Assembly (NCBI GenBank): GCA_016648135.1
Contig: JADDOH010001581.1
Span: 1 to 64,000 of the forward strand
Length of the DNA: 64,000 bases
DNA from: Agrypnia vestita
Lineage: Eukaryota > Arthropoda > Insecta > Trichoptera > Phryganeidae
Direction of reading: 5' to 3'
Below the pieces are notes generated by a model. It was not told the DNA's origin, searched no databases, and saw only the letters and a list, made by a program, of their open reading frames with translations. Positions 1-11,449 of this stretch are shown here, in pieces (within the stretch, counting starts at the first letter, position 1; every line of letters begins with the position of its first letter). A program made the translations under genes and the position numbers.

Positions 1-412
1 GACCGAAGGTTAACTACCCTGAACAAACCGCGAACTGCCCACAATAATGGAAAATGTTGTAGAAAATAATGGAAAATGTTGTAGAAAACATTTCAAATAT
101 CTAATATTGAATGAATAAAACAATGCCATATGAATAACTATCGCGATTACGAAAGGCCGACGGTTAACCACCCCTGAACACACCGCGAACTGCCCACAAT
201 AGTGAAAAATGTTCTAGAAAACATTTCAAATATCTAATATTGAATAAATAAAACAATGTCATATGAAAAACTATCACGGCTACGGAAGACCGTAGGTTGA
301 TCTGATCTAACCGCAAACGACCCACAATAATGGAATATGTTGTAAAAAAAAACATTTCAAATATCTAATATTGAATGAATAAAACAATGTCATATGAATA
401 ACCATCGCAATT
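1..412. repeat. Three-unit tandem repeat at the window edge
   Basis: Three diverged units of about 130-155 bp begin near positions 1, 155 and 288. Each runs from a GACCG(A/T)AGGTT-like start through a CGAACTGCCCACAAT-like block to an ATGAATAAAACAATG-like block. Unit 1 also carries an internal direct duplication of about 23 bp (about 43-88). The array is cut by the window start, so its full length is unknown. It may be part of a satellite or the terminal repeats of a transposon. Confidence 0.75.
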
Positions 413-422
413 AAGGAATATA

Positions 423-1018
423 TACAATTCGAAACACGTCTTTATAAGAACTTGATAGGAACAAATCGTGTTTTCAACGATTGCCCAATGATACGCAATA
501 CAAACATGTAACGAGTTCAAACAAACCACACATTCATGTTTTAATAAAATAAATATAAAATCCAGATGCATTTTTAAAATATATTATTTGTGGGGAATTC
601 CTCGTACGATTTGAATTTATATCACGCTTACAATCGTGATATCAAAACACACAATTAAATTCTCGTATTAATTGAAACAACACAGCGCCTTCGAATACAG
701 GCCGATAATAAAATAATTAACCGCAATAGAAACCATAAATGTGTTCCCCAGCTGAAGACCGGCCGCATCTAAATTAACTATCTCTATACAACATGTACAA
801 TTCGAAATACGTTTTATAAGAACTTGATAGGAACAAATTGTGTTTAGAACGGTTGCCCAATGACGCAATAAAAACATGTAACGAGTTCAAATAAACCACA
901 CAATCATGTTTTCATAAAACAAATATAAAATCCAGAAGCATTTTTAAAATATATTGTTTGTAGGAAATTCCTCGTACGATTTGAATTTATATCACACTGA
1001 CAATCGTGATATCAAAAC
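423..1018. repeat. Direct duplication of about 225 bp
   Basis: Positions 423-648 and 796-1018 are clearly the same sequence in the same orientation with scattered substitutions and small indels. They are separated by about 147 bp of unrelated DNA. Each copy ends in a short hairpin (ATCACG, spacer, CGTGAT in the first copy). Together with the tandem units to the left this suggests one composite element, perhaps the end of a larger transposon outside the window. No coding region is recognised. Confidence 0.7.
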
Positions 1019-2449
1019 CCCATAAATACTCCGATCCCAATTATTTCCAAACAATACAAATCATATAGAAATCCGTGTATTCAATCGCCAGTATAGATAA
1101 CAAAGCATTCTTTAGCATAAGAATACATCCGCCCTGAAGAACCTCTCGCACATTCCGAACCTCGCGACATTGAATATACATAATTATACTGAATTTTAAA
1201 ACCCACGAACAAACACGAAACACCCTTCGTCAGTAAAGTATTCCATTTTAAAGCCTTTATATCTTTGGTAATATATGAATATCAAATTTAAATGATTTTT
1301 CATATGAACAGCGACAGAATTACATATTTCATCAGCGTTATGCAATAATTCCCCCGCTGGAATTATCACCGTAGCAACAGTACGATTTCTTGTACATTAA
1401 ATCCGAAGCGCGTATAGTAATAATTATCCCTAGGCCCAAAATACGTAACGAAACAATCCACAGCATGTATCAATAATTGTTACGATCCAGAAAGTTCTAA
1501 ATTGAATACACGAAAAAGGCAATAGAAATAAATAATATTGAAAATGCTTAGCTGTTCACTGTTCCAATTCTCTTTGAATTATTATCAACCTCTGGCTTTT
1601 TCCTCGATCCAGCCAAATTATCTTCCTTACTGACTCTCCTCGACAAAGCCTCCGCCGACCTTCAAGCTGAAAACTCAAGTGCCCCTTTCCAATTTGTAAC
1701 GCCTAACAATCGTCCCTATCTCGCGCCATCTTTGATTCCAACTAGCGTGTAAAAGTCAAAGTCTAACTCAGAAAGCCGCTGATTCGTCGAATTCGTTCCG
1801 CGAATCCACGTTCCTGATAGGCTAGATTCGGTGCTCACGGCCCGCGTCTGTGATTGGACAATCTCGTTAAACAAAATAACATAAAGCCTGCTTTACACGC
1901 CCGCGTGCAGAAATAATAAAGCTCGTCCGCATCTACCTATCCGGCAAAATATTTAATTATAGAGTATTTAACGGTTTGTGAAGCTTCTCTTTATTATAAA
2001 CTTTAGCAGATAGATATTTTCGTATAATTTTTCAGCAATGTCTATTTGAATAGGCCAATATCGTTACAGGGTCAAATAAAAAAATGGTTGGAGATATTCG
2101 ATCATCACAAGTCAAGGTGGCCATAGGCAGGCTAAAGAAATCCTGAGTCGTCCACTTAAACCACCGTTCCCAGAGTTGACCCAAAAATTTGCTGCAAATT
2201 GAGGCAATCCCGCTTCACAGACAGTATAATTAGTTAAAAATCTATGAGTAAGAGAATGATAGGATGAAATATTCTAGTGTACTATAAATATTTTATTATT
2301 TTATTTATATTTATTTTTTACATAATATTTTACATATATGACACACATTATTTAATTTTTATGGATTTTTAATTATTTTTTACAGTCCCATGGAAGAATA
2401 AACTTATGTATGGAACCGGAAAATGTCACAAGTGTGATAGATAACTGTT
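1019..2449. other. Unassigned DNA with a GC-richer patch
   Basis: No gene is recognised. Positions about 1560-1920 are clearly richer in G+C than the neighbourhood. Read on the minus strand, this patch has a CCAAT-type box and promoter-like sequence. It may be part of an LTR or the 5' end of a retroelement, but no terminal repeats or target-site duplication were seen. The rest is AT-rich and featureless. Confidence 0.3.
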
Positions 2450-2580
2450 AATATCATCATCATCATCATTCTTGGCACTACAACCCTTGGTGGGTCTTGT
2501 CCTCCTCAATAATTTTCCTCCACTCATCTCGGTCTAGTGCCAGCTCTCTCCAGTTTCAAAGCTCTAAGGCAGAGGCTAAC
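2450..2580 (-). mobile_element. 3' tip of a non-LTR retrotransposon
   Basis: Read on the minus strand, the segment codes for the stretch DRDEWRKIIEEDKTHQGL followed by a stop. This is the usual C-terminal end of a common insect LINE polymerase. It is followed by a simple trinucleotide tail (TGATGATGA on the minus strand). Only the last roughly 30 codons remain, so this is a dead 5'-truncated copy. Confidence 0.55.
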
Positions 2581-2599
2581 TGTAAATATATATAGAAAT

Positions 2600-3260
2600 A
2601 TTTAAAGACAAGCACGTTAAGGTTAATATTACAAATCTCATCACTCAATTGTCCAATGACTTTACACACTTTTTGAACTTTACGTAATGTTGTATAATTC
2701 TAATATTTTCTGGTAGATTATTGAAATATTAAATTCTTATGAATCTGTAGTGGTGTTGCATGGCTGTTTTACTGTATCTAGGTATATTTAGGATTCCAAA
2801 CATATGCGCTCTTTTGCTAGATCTATTTTGATATTGAACTGTATTAATGTTTTTTAATCGAGAGTTTATTTGTGTATTTGTTATATTGAGTTGGTTTTCT
2901 ATATGCTGCCTAAATTTGGGACCTTGAATTCTTTGAACATTAATTCCATAGGATATGTTCTAGGTTTCTTTAAAATTATTTTTATGATCAATTTTTGTAT
3001 TATTTTTAATGTCTGCAGGATGGTTTTTTACGTTCCTCCCGAGCCAATTATTCCGTATTGAAGTATGGATTGGACGAAAGCCTGATATATTATTCTAAGA
3101 GATTCTTGTGTTAATATATTGCTTAATTTTATAAATATAAATATATATCAATTTACGAATTCTGTTTACCATTATAATTATTTGTTCCTTCCATTTTATT
3201 TGTTGATCTATAATGATACCTAGTTACATTGTAGATTTTGTCATTTTTAGATTGTCGCAG
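2600..3260 (-). mobile_element. Decayed LINE reverse transcriptase C-terminal region
   Basis: Minus-strand translation gives, in broken frames, the pattern YLGIIID-like, IRKLIYIYK, a Y-Q-A-x-x-Q-S-I-L-Q-Y-G-I block and a KKPRTYP-like block. This order is typical of the part of a non-LTR polymerase that follows the FADD motif. The same pattern recurs at 11.5-12.6, 15.7-16.3, 42.7-43.3 and 44.5-45.1 kb. Several stops show it is dead. The ORF on the opposite strand is a shadow. Confidence 0.6.
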
Positions 3261-3383
3261 AATACGGATTGTCACAGAGTATAATAATTCTAACATATAT
3301 ATCTTGTCTGAAAGTTGTGGTCCTTTGATACTGGCCTCCCAGACTTATATAATGAGACGTATATCGAGACTCCATTTAGTACG

Positions 3384-3506
3384 TTGGAGATCTTATTCTT
3401 AGTAGGTTCCCAGTCATTTTCAGGTCTAATTGAAGATCGTAATCTTAGTACATTCCCAGTTGTTTTCAAGTCTTATTGGAGATTTTATTCTTACTACATT
3501 CCCAGC
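3384..3506. repeat. 46-bp tandem repeat, about 2.7 copies
   Basis: Units start at 3384, 3430 and 3476 with a TTGGAGAT-like start, a (T/A)TTCTTAGTA core and a TTCCCAG block. Each is about 46 bp with a few substitutions. The rest of 3261-3768 shows nothing else. The open frame across this stretch is explained by the repeat and does not resemble a gene. Confidence 0.65.
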
Positions 3507-3768
3507 GAATACAAATTAAATAATAGTTTATTTTGCCAACGTCTTTTTACGGTGCATATACACGGATGAAACTGTGATCTCCTCGTCTAAGAGGATTGTC
3601 AATAAAAGTCGGCATGCATCATATTGCGTCACTCTTCTCTACTAATAAAAGTTTTTGGGTAATATTTTACCAGAAGCAAATTTAAAAGATTTAAAAATAA
3701 AACAACATTTTTAAGCATTTTGTTTATTTTATAATGTTAAACATTTAACAATTTTGTGATGAATATTC

Positions 3769-6767
3769 TTAATCTTGTATTTTTGTTGAAATGTTTGAGA
3801 TTTTGCTAGCATTTCTGCGCGTCTGAGCGTATTGAATTCTCATCGAATGACTAGCAATAAAGATCACATTCTTCGATGACGTCATGGAGGCGGTGAAATT
3901 AAGAAGCCATCGAGATTTGGGAAAATTTTGAGGAAAGTAATCAAAATCTAGTTCGAATTTTTTTATGTAAACATTCCCAGACTGAAAAATAAAAACAAAT
4001 AAAGGGTAATTAAATGAATAAAAATAACTTGGTTAAACACTACTATATTTATTAATTTTAAATATAGTGGTGTTTAACCAAGTTATTTTTATTCATTTAA
4101 TTATAATGTCCTACCACCAAGTGTTTGCTGCCTTCGAAAATTTGACAAATAAAGGGATTTAGAAATAAGTTGAGTAAATTATAATATCATTTGAAATTAT
4201 ATTTTAAAAACATAATTTATCGTGAAGTTCCAATTTTAGAAAATAGATCTACGACATTTAAAACAAATAAGATGAGAAAACAAAATTTGTTGTGAAATTC
4301 GTATCGCCAAGTGAAAAGTTTCATGTTCGAATCATGGCAAAAAAACCACTTTCTTCAAAAAAAGCAAAATGATTTTGTGGTGATAATATGAATTATTTTT
4401 CATTTGAGATTGGATAGAATTATTTTAATTGATTAATATTATTTGTAATCTATTTTAAGTATCTTAGAGCTATTTCTAAACATGAATTTGAAAAACTACA
4501 ATGAAATTTCAATGAAAACTTGGTAAAATGTGTTTTCATTAAAAAAATATGTACATATACTAGCTGCATCAAAGACATTCCCGATTTGATAAATAATGGA
4601 AGAAATTATCCTGGCATCACCTATCATGTATTACTCAAATGTTATTGGAATTTGTTGCAAAAGAATGCTATTTGAAAATTGGTGTATTATTTACTTATTT
4701 AAAGTAAATCCTGTGACATTGATATTTACGGGTTAAGGGAGGCGTGGTGGTTTTGTGAAATGAAAAAGTTTTCACGTTTGCTGCTGCGGATGATTATTTC
4801 TCCTAGAGATAAGCTCCGGGAGCAAGTGAAGGAGTAAAATTAGAACAAAAAAGTTTGTCCGGTCCGATGGTGGAGACAAAGACTCAATTCATTGACAATT
4901 TTTATGTTCGAGCTCACAACATATACCCAGTCATAAGTAATTGCACAAGGTCGCTGATGATGCATTATTGCAGTTGTAGGCATTTTCAAAAGGCCCTCGT
5001 ACCGCAGTGGGTATGACACTGGCTTCCCACACCGAAGGTTCCGGGTCCGACTCTCGGTGAGGTCACAATGTTAATCTATGTGATGTACTCAAGCCTGGGT
5101 GTTTTGTGATGTATTTTGCTTCTGTTATTGCGTAAAAAAAAATAATTAAAAAGTCCGACTCTGAAATATTACCATAATATAAAAAACTGTTTGATCCGCA
5201 TACCTGAATGCATATCGCAATTGCTTTGTCGACTAGACATTATTGCAAAACGGAATCGGGTCAAGTATGCACCAAAAACAAAAATTTTCGAGATCTTAAA
5301 TGGTTACAAGATCCGGCATCGTATTCCGGCGGTACTTAAATGTATTTTCAATATATAGATTTTTTTTCCTGTATATTTCACTTGAATGATAGCACTTATT
5401 TTCTATCACATTTTTAGTTATTAATTAAACATGTTATGAATTTTGAAGATAAATTGTAATAATTACCAATGGACATTTCTCAGGAATATTACCATGCTTC
5501 CGTACGGCTGGGAGAGGGAACCAAATCAACGGTTTCTGCAGAACATCACAAATTTTATCACTCATTTGTATAAAACTCTCTTTGAATCGGTTGTCTTTGA
5601 ATTCATAAGTTTTCAGTGACAGCTGAAATTTTAATTTTAACAGTGAAAAATACATATAGGCATATTACAAACTTTTTATTTATAACAATTAAAAAATAAA
5701 ATTAAAATAACTTTTGCATGCGTGGAAAAAAACCTACTTGTTTTTGATTCTACTTTTGACTCGTTTGTCTTATAAATCCATTATAAATCTAACATTTTAA
5801 TTTAACAACTTGTTTTCATATGTTTAACTAAAGATTTAAAAAAAATATATATTCCTATAATGTATTTTCAAAATTTGTTAAACACTTGTGCGATGAACAA
5901 AGGACTAATTTGGTAGTCTTTTGGGACGAGTCTAGAACTCCCGACCAACTACATAACCAACTACATCTTACCAATTAAACTTAAACATATATTGGTTTTG
6001 AAAACTTATAGTAGACTCAGGCTGTAATGTTTTAGGGGTAGGCAATGAATGAGGGAACATATATTAAAAACGAGCGGCACGATCCCATGCCGCTCTCACC
6101 ATCTTTTCCCCGTCATTCCATATTTGATCGCTTAACTAATTTTTAGCGTTATTAATTTCACTTAGAACCTCAAACAATATGCAATAAACTCCAGTTTAAT
6201 ATAATTATTTCCTTTTGCCTATCTAACATGCTTACAATAATCCACGCATTATTGTATATTATAAATCAACTTGTATATAAATCATGTGATTACGGTGTGC
6301 TGCTTCCCTTTGTTGGTTTTTCGATCATCGTCTTGTCACTGGAGGAAAAAGACGAGTGAGTCAAGCTTCCCGTTCCCTTCAATTCTTGTAAGCAGTCCAT
6401 TAATTGTTCCCGCCTTACTCGTCCATCACCTTATTTATACTCCCGTCAATTTTATCTCCATCCCTTCCTGATTCCGATGATTTGCATCTAATTAATCTTT
6501 TGGTCCTCCCGAGCCGGAACATTCATTTTAATATATTTTAATATAGCGCTTTTTTAGCGTTAGTGGCGTCTTTGATGATTTGTAAAATGTATAACGTAAT
6601 AAACTTACTGTTACATTGTTGTACCAGGGGTGCAGCACATTCATGGTGAAGTTCAGCACGTAGTTCGATGCCCTGTTAGATCTTCCAATAGATCCTTGAG
6701 CTTCGATTACGTATTTTGGATCCGAATAAACTATATAAATTTGTTCTAGAACAATTTCAGCGCGTTT
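3769..6767 (-). CDS. Gene A: DUF1091/DM8-like secreted protein (three exons seen, 5' exon missing)
   Basis: Minus-strand split gene. Exon order: 6767-6609 (53 codons), 5622-5467 (52 codons), 3981-3769 (70 codons plus TAA). All junctions are phase 0. Donors are GTAAGT and GTAATT; acceptors are TTCCAG, TTTCAG and TTTCAG. The parts join to a 175-residue product without stops. Visible marks are NFT and NVT glycosylation sites near the end of the first exon, FKDNRF then KICDV and EKCPL in the second, and FELDFDYFPQNFPKSRW in the third. This order fits the insect DUF1091/DM8 family, thought to be small secreted lipid- or ligand-binding proteins related to CheB and MD-2. Function here is inferred only. 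A signal-peptide exon must lie above 6767 but was not recognised. Introns are 986 and 1485 bp. Confidence 0.72.
4007..4103. repeat. Near-perfect 44-bp palindrome
   Basis: Arms 4007-4050 and 4060-4103 are inverted copies with one mismatch, around a 9-bp spacer. It lies in the last intron of gene A, 25 bp upstream of the acceptor of its final exon in the transcribed direction. A transcript could form a very long hairpin next to the splice site. It may be a tiny foldback MITE, since the outer ends resemble TTAA-containing termini. Confidence 0.9.
4992..5145 (+). repeat. SINE family 1 copy (tRNA-derived, degenerate)
   Basis: A tRNA-Gly-like head with box A- and box B-like sequence (GGTTCCGGGTCCGACTC) is followed by a unique body (CTGGGTGTTTTGTGATGT-like) and an A-rich tail. 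A better preserved copy is at 42.25-42.41 kb in the same orientation. The head is not a functional tRNA because stems are broken and a body is fused to it. It lies in an intron of gene A. Confidence 0.75.
5878..5990 (-). repeat. SINE family 2 fragment
   Basis: Read on the minus strand, this fragment shares the tail AGTCC(T/C)-x-TTxxTxxxACAAG(T/C)GTTTA with the copies at 26.5 and 48.1 kb. It is badly decayed in the tRNA-like head. Confidence 0.45.
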
Positions 6768-7967
6768 CTGGAACTGAAAACGTAATTTTGTGTTATAAAT
6801 CAGTAATCTATACATATACGTACTGGGGAAGAATCCTAAACAACTAATAAGTACATTACTATACATAAAAATGTGGATTCATTGCTTTATAAATTTGACA
6901 ACTATTGAAAAATGGAGTAATAGATATATCAATTACAATCCAAATTCCGCATGATGAATCCAAATTCCGTCCGGGATTACTCATAAACTTGGATAGATTG
7001 TTTACTATGTAGTGTTGGGAAGTCTCCATTAGTTGACTGAAATATCGTTCATTCAAGTAAACTGTTCACTTTCAATCGTTCGTTTGAACCATTCATTTTC
7101 AATCGTTCATTTTCAATTGTTCATTTGAGCTGTCGATTTTCAATCATTCATTCGTCAAAAAATATCGCTGATTGGTGGGGAGGGGGGGGAGGTGAAGGGG
7201 TGGAACTGTTAGTTTTCAACCGTTTAATACTTTTACAACGTATGAAAAATCAATCAACAAAATTGAATTGGATTATAAATTAATTGTATTATAATTAAAA
7301 TAATTTCCTAGTATTATACACCGACTGCAAAAATTCCAAACTTTATTCTCTCAAAACACTAAACAGTTCAAAAAGAGCAGTTCATTCTCCTCTTTTTGAA
7401 CTGTTTCTAGAGCGTGCTCTTGGAATAACTATGTATCTCAGTCGATGTTCTCGTTACTTACCATCGCGGTCAGTTCTTTTGTTTCTTGATAACTTGATAT
7501 CATCTGACATGAATGTCAAACTGATATATTTAGATTTAAAGTTTTCAATATTCATTTCAGGTGCAGACTATTTTTATCATATGATTTTCAATATTTTTCA
7601 CTTATCATTACAGTGAATTATATTAATTACGAAAACTTAAACTATTAATTCGTTTCAATACAAGTTAAATAAAATGTTAAAAACCCTGCAGAAATACCAA
7701 TTGGAATTGGAAGGTTTCTATTGTTTTATTTGACTTGTATTAATGGGAATGAATTTTTCGCATAAGATATAAGTTAGTATTGATAGTCCAACATTTCAAA
7801 AAAGTCAGAAATATTTTAAAAAAAATGCAAACTTATGTGTCGCATATTTCCATAACATTGGTATGGTTAATATTTGAATAATATTGGTCATGGTTACTTG
7901 AAAATTTTTGACTCATTATCAAAGCAGGAATATACTCCTGCAAGGTTCTTACTGTTTTACAAATAAT

Positions 7968-8006
<39 letters not shown>

Positions 8007-8008
8007 TA
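6768..8008. other. Unassigned AT-rich DNA with small repeats
   Basis: No gene is recognised, although the missing first exon of gene A should lie here or beyond. Positions 7060-7155 hold about five degenerate units of TTTTCAATCGTTCA. A perfect 17-bp inverted repeat (7361-7377 and 7390-7406, AACAGTTCAAAAAGAG arms) follows. A TA microsatellite (about 7971-8000) abuts the mariner insertion. Confidence 0.5.
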
Positions 8009-9293
8009 TTAGGTCCTTACATATGAAATTGGCGTTTTGCCGTACTGGCAAATTTGATCTCAAATATCTTTTCTTTGGTTAGGAATTCCAAATCCAAATT
8101 TATACAGCTATTTACTCATGTATTTGTGTTTTGAAAATTATAATTAATTTTTTTTTTCCTCAATTGTTTTTTTCTTTGCGTCACTCAGTTTACAAAATGA
8201 AAAACTTGAAATATCGCGTTATTTACGAGTACGAGTTCCACCGTGGCACCAGTGCTGCAGAAACGGCTCGAAGGATTAATGATGTGTATGGCGACGGTGC
8301 CGCAAAAGAAAACACAGTGCGTTTTTGGTTCCAACGTTTTCGTTCTGGAAATTTCGACCTGCAGAACAATCCCCGTGGACGGCCGGAGACCAAAGTTGAT
8401 AATGAAGAATTGAAGGCTATTGTGGAATCGGATCCATCGCAAACCACATCCGAGTTAGCTGCAGGCTGCGGTGTTAGTGATAAAACTGTTTTAATCCACT
8501 TGAAGCAAATTGGTAAGGTGAAAAAGCTTGAAAGGTGGGTACCTCACGAATTGAGTGAAGCAAATCAACAAACGCGCGTTGACTGCTGCGTTGCATTACT
8601 CAACCGGCACAATAATGAAGGGATTTTAAATCGAATCATTACCTGTGATGAAAAGTGGATCCTGTACGATAATCGGAAGCGCTCATCGCAATGGCTGAAT
8701 CCTGCCGAACCAGCCAAACCATGCCCCAAGCGAAAATTGACTCCAAAAAATTACTTGTAAGCGTTTGGTGGACTAGTGCTGGTGTCGTTCACTACAGCTT
8801 TCTTAAAACTGACCAGACGATTACGGCAGATGTCTATTGTCAGCAACTGCTAACCATGATGGAAAAGCTAGCTACTAAACAACCGAGGCTGGTTAATCGC
8901 TCTAGGCCACTGCTGCTTCATGATAACGCTAGACCACACACTGCACAACAGACGGCTACCAAATTAGAGGAGCTTCAATTGGAATGTCTAAGACATCCAC
9001 CGTACTCTCCGGACCTTGCCCCAACAGATTACCATTTTTTTCGAAATTTGGATAACTTCTTGCAAAGGAAAAAATTCAACTCCGATGGGGCAGTCCAAAC
9101 CGCCTTCAAAGATTTTATTGATTCCCGTCCGAATGGTTTTTTTAGTAAAGGGATCGATGAACTACCTATGAGATGGCAAAAGTGCATAGATAGCAATGGT
9201 ACATACTTTGATTAAATAAATATATTATAATAAAAAAAAATCGGCTTTATGTTCCTCCCATACTAAACGCCAATTTCATATGTAAGGACCTAA
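8009..9293 (+). mobile_element. Mariner element (Tc1/mariner superfamily)
   Basis: The element is 1285 bp and bounded by 29-bp inverted ends that match at all 29 positions (8009-8037 and 9265-9293, starting TTAGGTCCTTACATATG). A TA target duplication flanks each side and the insertion sits in a TA-rich microsatellite. It contains one transposase reading frame broken once. Perfect ends and a nearly open frame point to a young copy compared with the other relics here. Confidence 0.95.
8197..9215 (+). pseudogene. Mariner transposase with one frameshift
   Basis: The enzyme cuts and rejoins the element at its inverted ends. The first frame (8197-8760) has the N-terminal helix-turn-helix region with the GTSAAETARRIN stretch and the WVPHEL linker-type motif. 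It then has the first catalytic Asp in ITCDEKW. The second frame continues to 9215 and holds HDNARPHTA and SPDLAPTDYHFF, with exactly 34 residues between the second and third Asp. This is the DD34D signature of mariner. The two frames meet at a run of six A (8745-8750), and the total length (1019 nt) is one base off a multiple of three. Size, about 340 residues, is normal for the family. The start at 8197 gives the usual N-terminus; an upstream in-frame start at 8131 is unlikely to be used. Confidence 0.92.
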
Positions 9294-9363
9294 TATATAT
9301 CTATATATATTATATATATATATATATAATCGTAATATCCCAATCACAATTATTATCTTAATA

Positions 9364-9573
9364 TTTTGATAAGGTGAAAAGTTTTACAGATCACAAGATA
9401 TTGAAACCCTCTAAATTCATCGTTGAACACACCTTAGTAGAAGTGGAGCAGCGAGCTATGAGGAAAATTTTGACAAGGTGAAAAATTTTACAGATCACAA
9501 AATATATTGAAACCCTCTAAATCCATCGTTGAACATACCTTAGCAGAATTGGAGCATCGAGCTATGAGGAAAA
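9364..9573. repeat. Tandem duplication of about 105 bp
   Basis: Units 9364-9467 and 9468-9573 are direct copies differing at about ten positions. Each runs from TTTTGA(T/C)AAGGTGAAAA to GAGCTATGAGGAAAAT. An open frame over the second unit is not supported by any recognisable protein. Confidence 0.85.
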
Positions 9574-9832
9574 TAACAAAATACACAAGTGGATTCTTCA
9601 TTTCGAGATACGATAATACCTTTATATACAAAAACAACAATTTTGTAATCATAACAGTTCAAAAATTTAACGACGAAATTTGTTCATGTAACATTTTAAC
9701 TATATGTATTTCATTATGATAGCCTTGAGATTACAATCAATTGTATTTACAGGACCATTTCCTGTTCATATAAAATACAAAAAAGTTCTGATTAAAAGAC
9801 TATCTAAAATTGTGATCAAAATTATATATTAA

Positions 9833-10779
9833 CCCTTGTTATGCCGGAACGCGGATCCGCGCTTCTAGGCCCGCGTGCATTTTTTTCCGTTTATCTATTT
9901 TAATATTACGGAATAAAGTTCAAAATCTCTTTATGTGTATTCTTACTGAACGAATCTCAGCCAATCAGAACGGTGTATAAAAGCTAAAATACATTCTTAG
10001 AATGAATTAAAAGAAACCCATTTTTTCTATGATCGGTGCGAAAGGTGTGCGACGGTTTTTTATTGTTTATTGGAGTAATTGCTGAAAAAGGTGTCTAAGG
10101 TGTTATTTATTTTGTATTTTTATTATTTTGCAATAGTTCGAAGTAAATACTTTATCAAAAATGACATATATCTTTGAATAAATTCACATAAAAGTTCTCT
10201 GTGTCCGTTGGCAGTGCGCGAGCCTTGTTTTCGGTTATTGTTATCTTTTTATTTCACATTTAATGCGAATCATATATCGTATGAAAGACTTTGTTTCGTA
10301 GATTACGATTTTGGAAAGTTATCTTTTCAATAAATCTTGGATCACTCTAAATTTGTGTTCAATTCTCCTTGCCTGATTGAGCGGATCCGCGCTCGCAATG
10401 ATGCTCATTTTCAAATATGTTTTTTTTTTTCAGTTTATTGATATTATATTACATTGTTTTTGTACCTTCGGTTGTAAAATCTATCGAAATATGAAATAAA
10501 ACAAACAAAACCCCAATGTAAGTTCAGTATTTTATTTTATAATCATTTTCCTTGGGTAAGGCAATACTTAGAATGATAAATCGAAATAAATTGTTATGGT
10601 ATAAAAATTTACAGTGGTATTGTGATAAAACAAGTACTAATAAATACCTTAGTGGCGTATCTTTAAGAAAAAATATTTTTTTTAATAAAAATACAATCAA
10701 GTAAAAATAGCGCTTTCGTGTATTATTTAGCGCGGCAGACAACTGAAACATTGTTTGCTGCGTGGTGGCACACCAGGGG
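9833..10779. mobile_element. Non-autonomous piggyBac-type element
   Basis: A 947-bp segment starts with CCC and ends with GGG, and is flanked on both sides by TTAA (9829-9832 and 10780-10783), the target site of piggyBac. The ends match as imperfect inverted repeats (CCCTTGTTATGCC against CCCCTGGTGTGCC, 14 of the first 20 positions). No transposase is present. The decamer GCGGATCCGC occurs near the left end (9851) and again inside (10381). Confidence 0.78.
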
Positions 10780-10783
10780 TTAA

Positions 10784-11449
10784 AATAACTTATTTTGTAC
10801 AATGGCGTACATCAGGCGTAAACCTACAAAGGTTAAGCTGTTACCGGCAATACAGGGTATAGCATAGCTGGTCCATAATACTTTCAAGGTAGAAGTAGCC
10901 TGTCTAAATTAAGAGTAGAAAATGTTCAAGCAACTGAATTGAATCGAATTGAACTAAATCCACAATGATTTTAACTTTATCTTTGCCGACAAATTGAAAT
11001 AGACTTATTCTGTTATCGTTTGAATTGAGAATTATTAAACACGAAAAGGAATTATAAATTGAGCACGACCAAAGAGAAAATTCTTCAAAATAGCGAACAA
11101 AATAATAAAGTTAAAAAAACTGACACGAAGCTACGTATTATCTGGATAACTTGATCTAAAACTGCTTAAGAATGCTCTCTGACCAACTGATTTTAAATGC
11201 TGAGAATGCTGTCGCTTTTCCGAGAATCTTCCCTTTTATACCTTTTAGACATTTATTTTTACAAAACAAAATATAAAATTACAGATATCATGTGGGTTCC
11301 AAAAATTACTTCATTCAAAATTTTCAACAATCAAAATATATACCTATTGGCGAGTTTTTAGTCATTTATTTAATAAATAAACAAGTAGGTCCATAATATA
11401 AATACAGTATCAATTTAGAAGACATTTTTATTATGTACAGTATTTGCCA
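10784..11449. other. Unassigned AT-rich DNA
   Basis: No gene, repeat family or RNA gene is recognised in this stretch between the piggyBac-type element and the LINE relic. Confidence 0.4.

Noticed and set aside
1..412. CRISPR-like array
   Set aside because: Units are long, diverged and contiguous, with no short identical repeats and spacers, and the DNA is of insect type.
3315..3569. 84-codon ORF
   Set aside because: It overlaps the 46-bp tandem repeat and has no conserved features.
8185..8447. Minus-strand open frames of 74-85 codons
   Set aside because: They are shadows of the mariner transposase on the plus strand.
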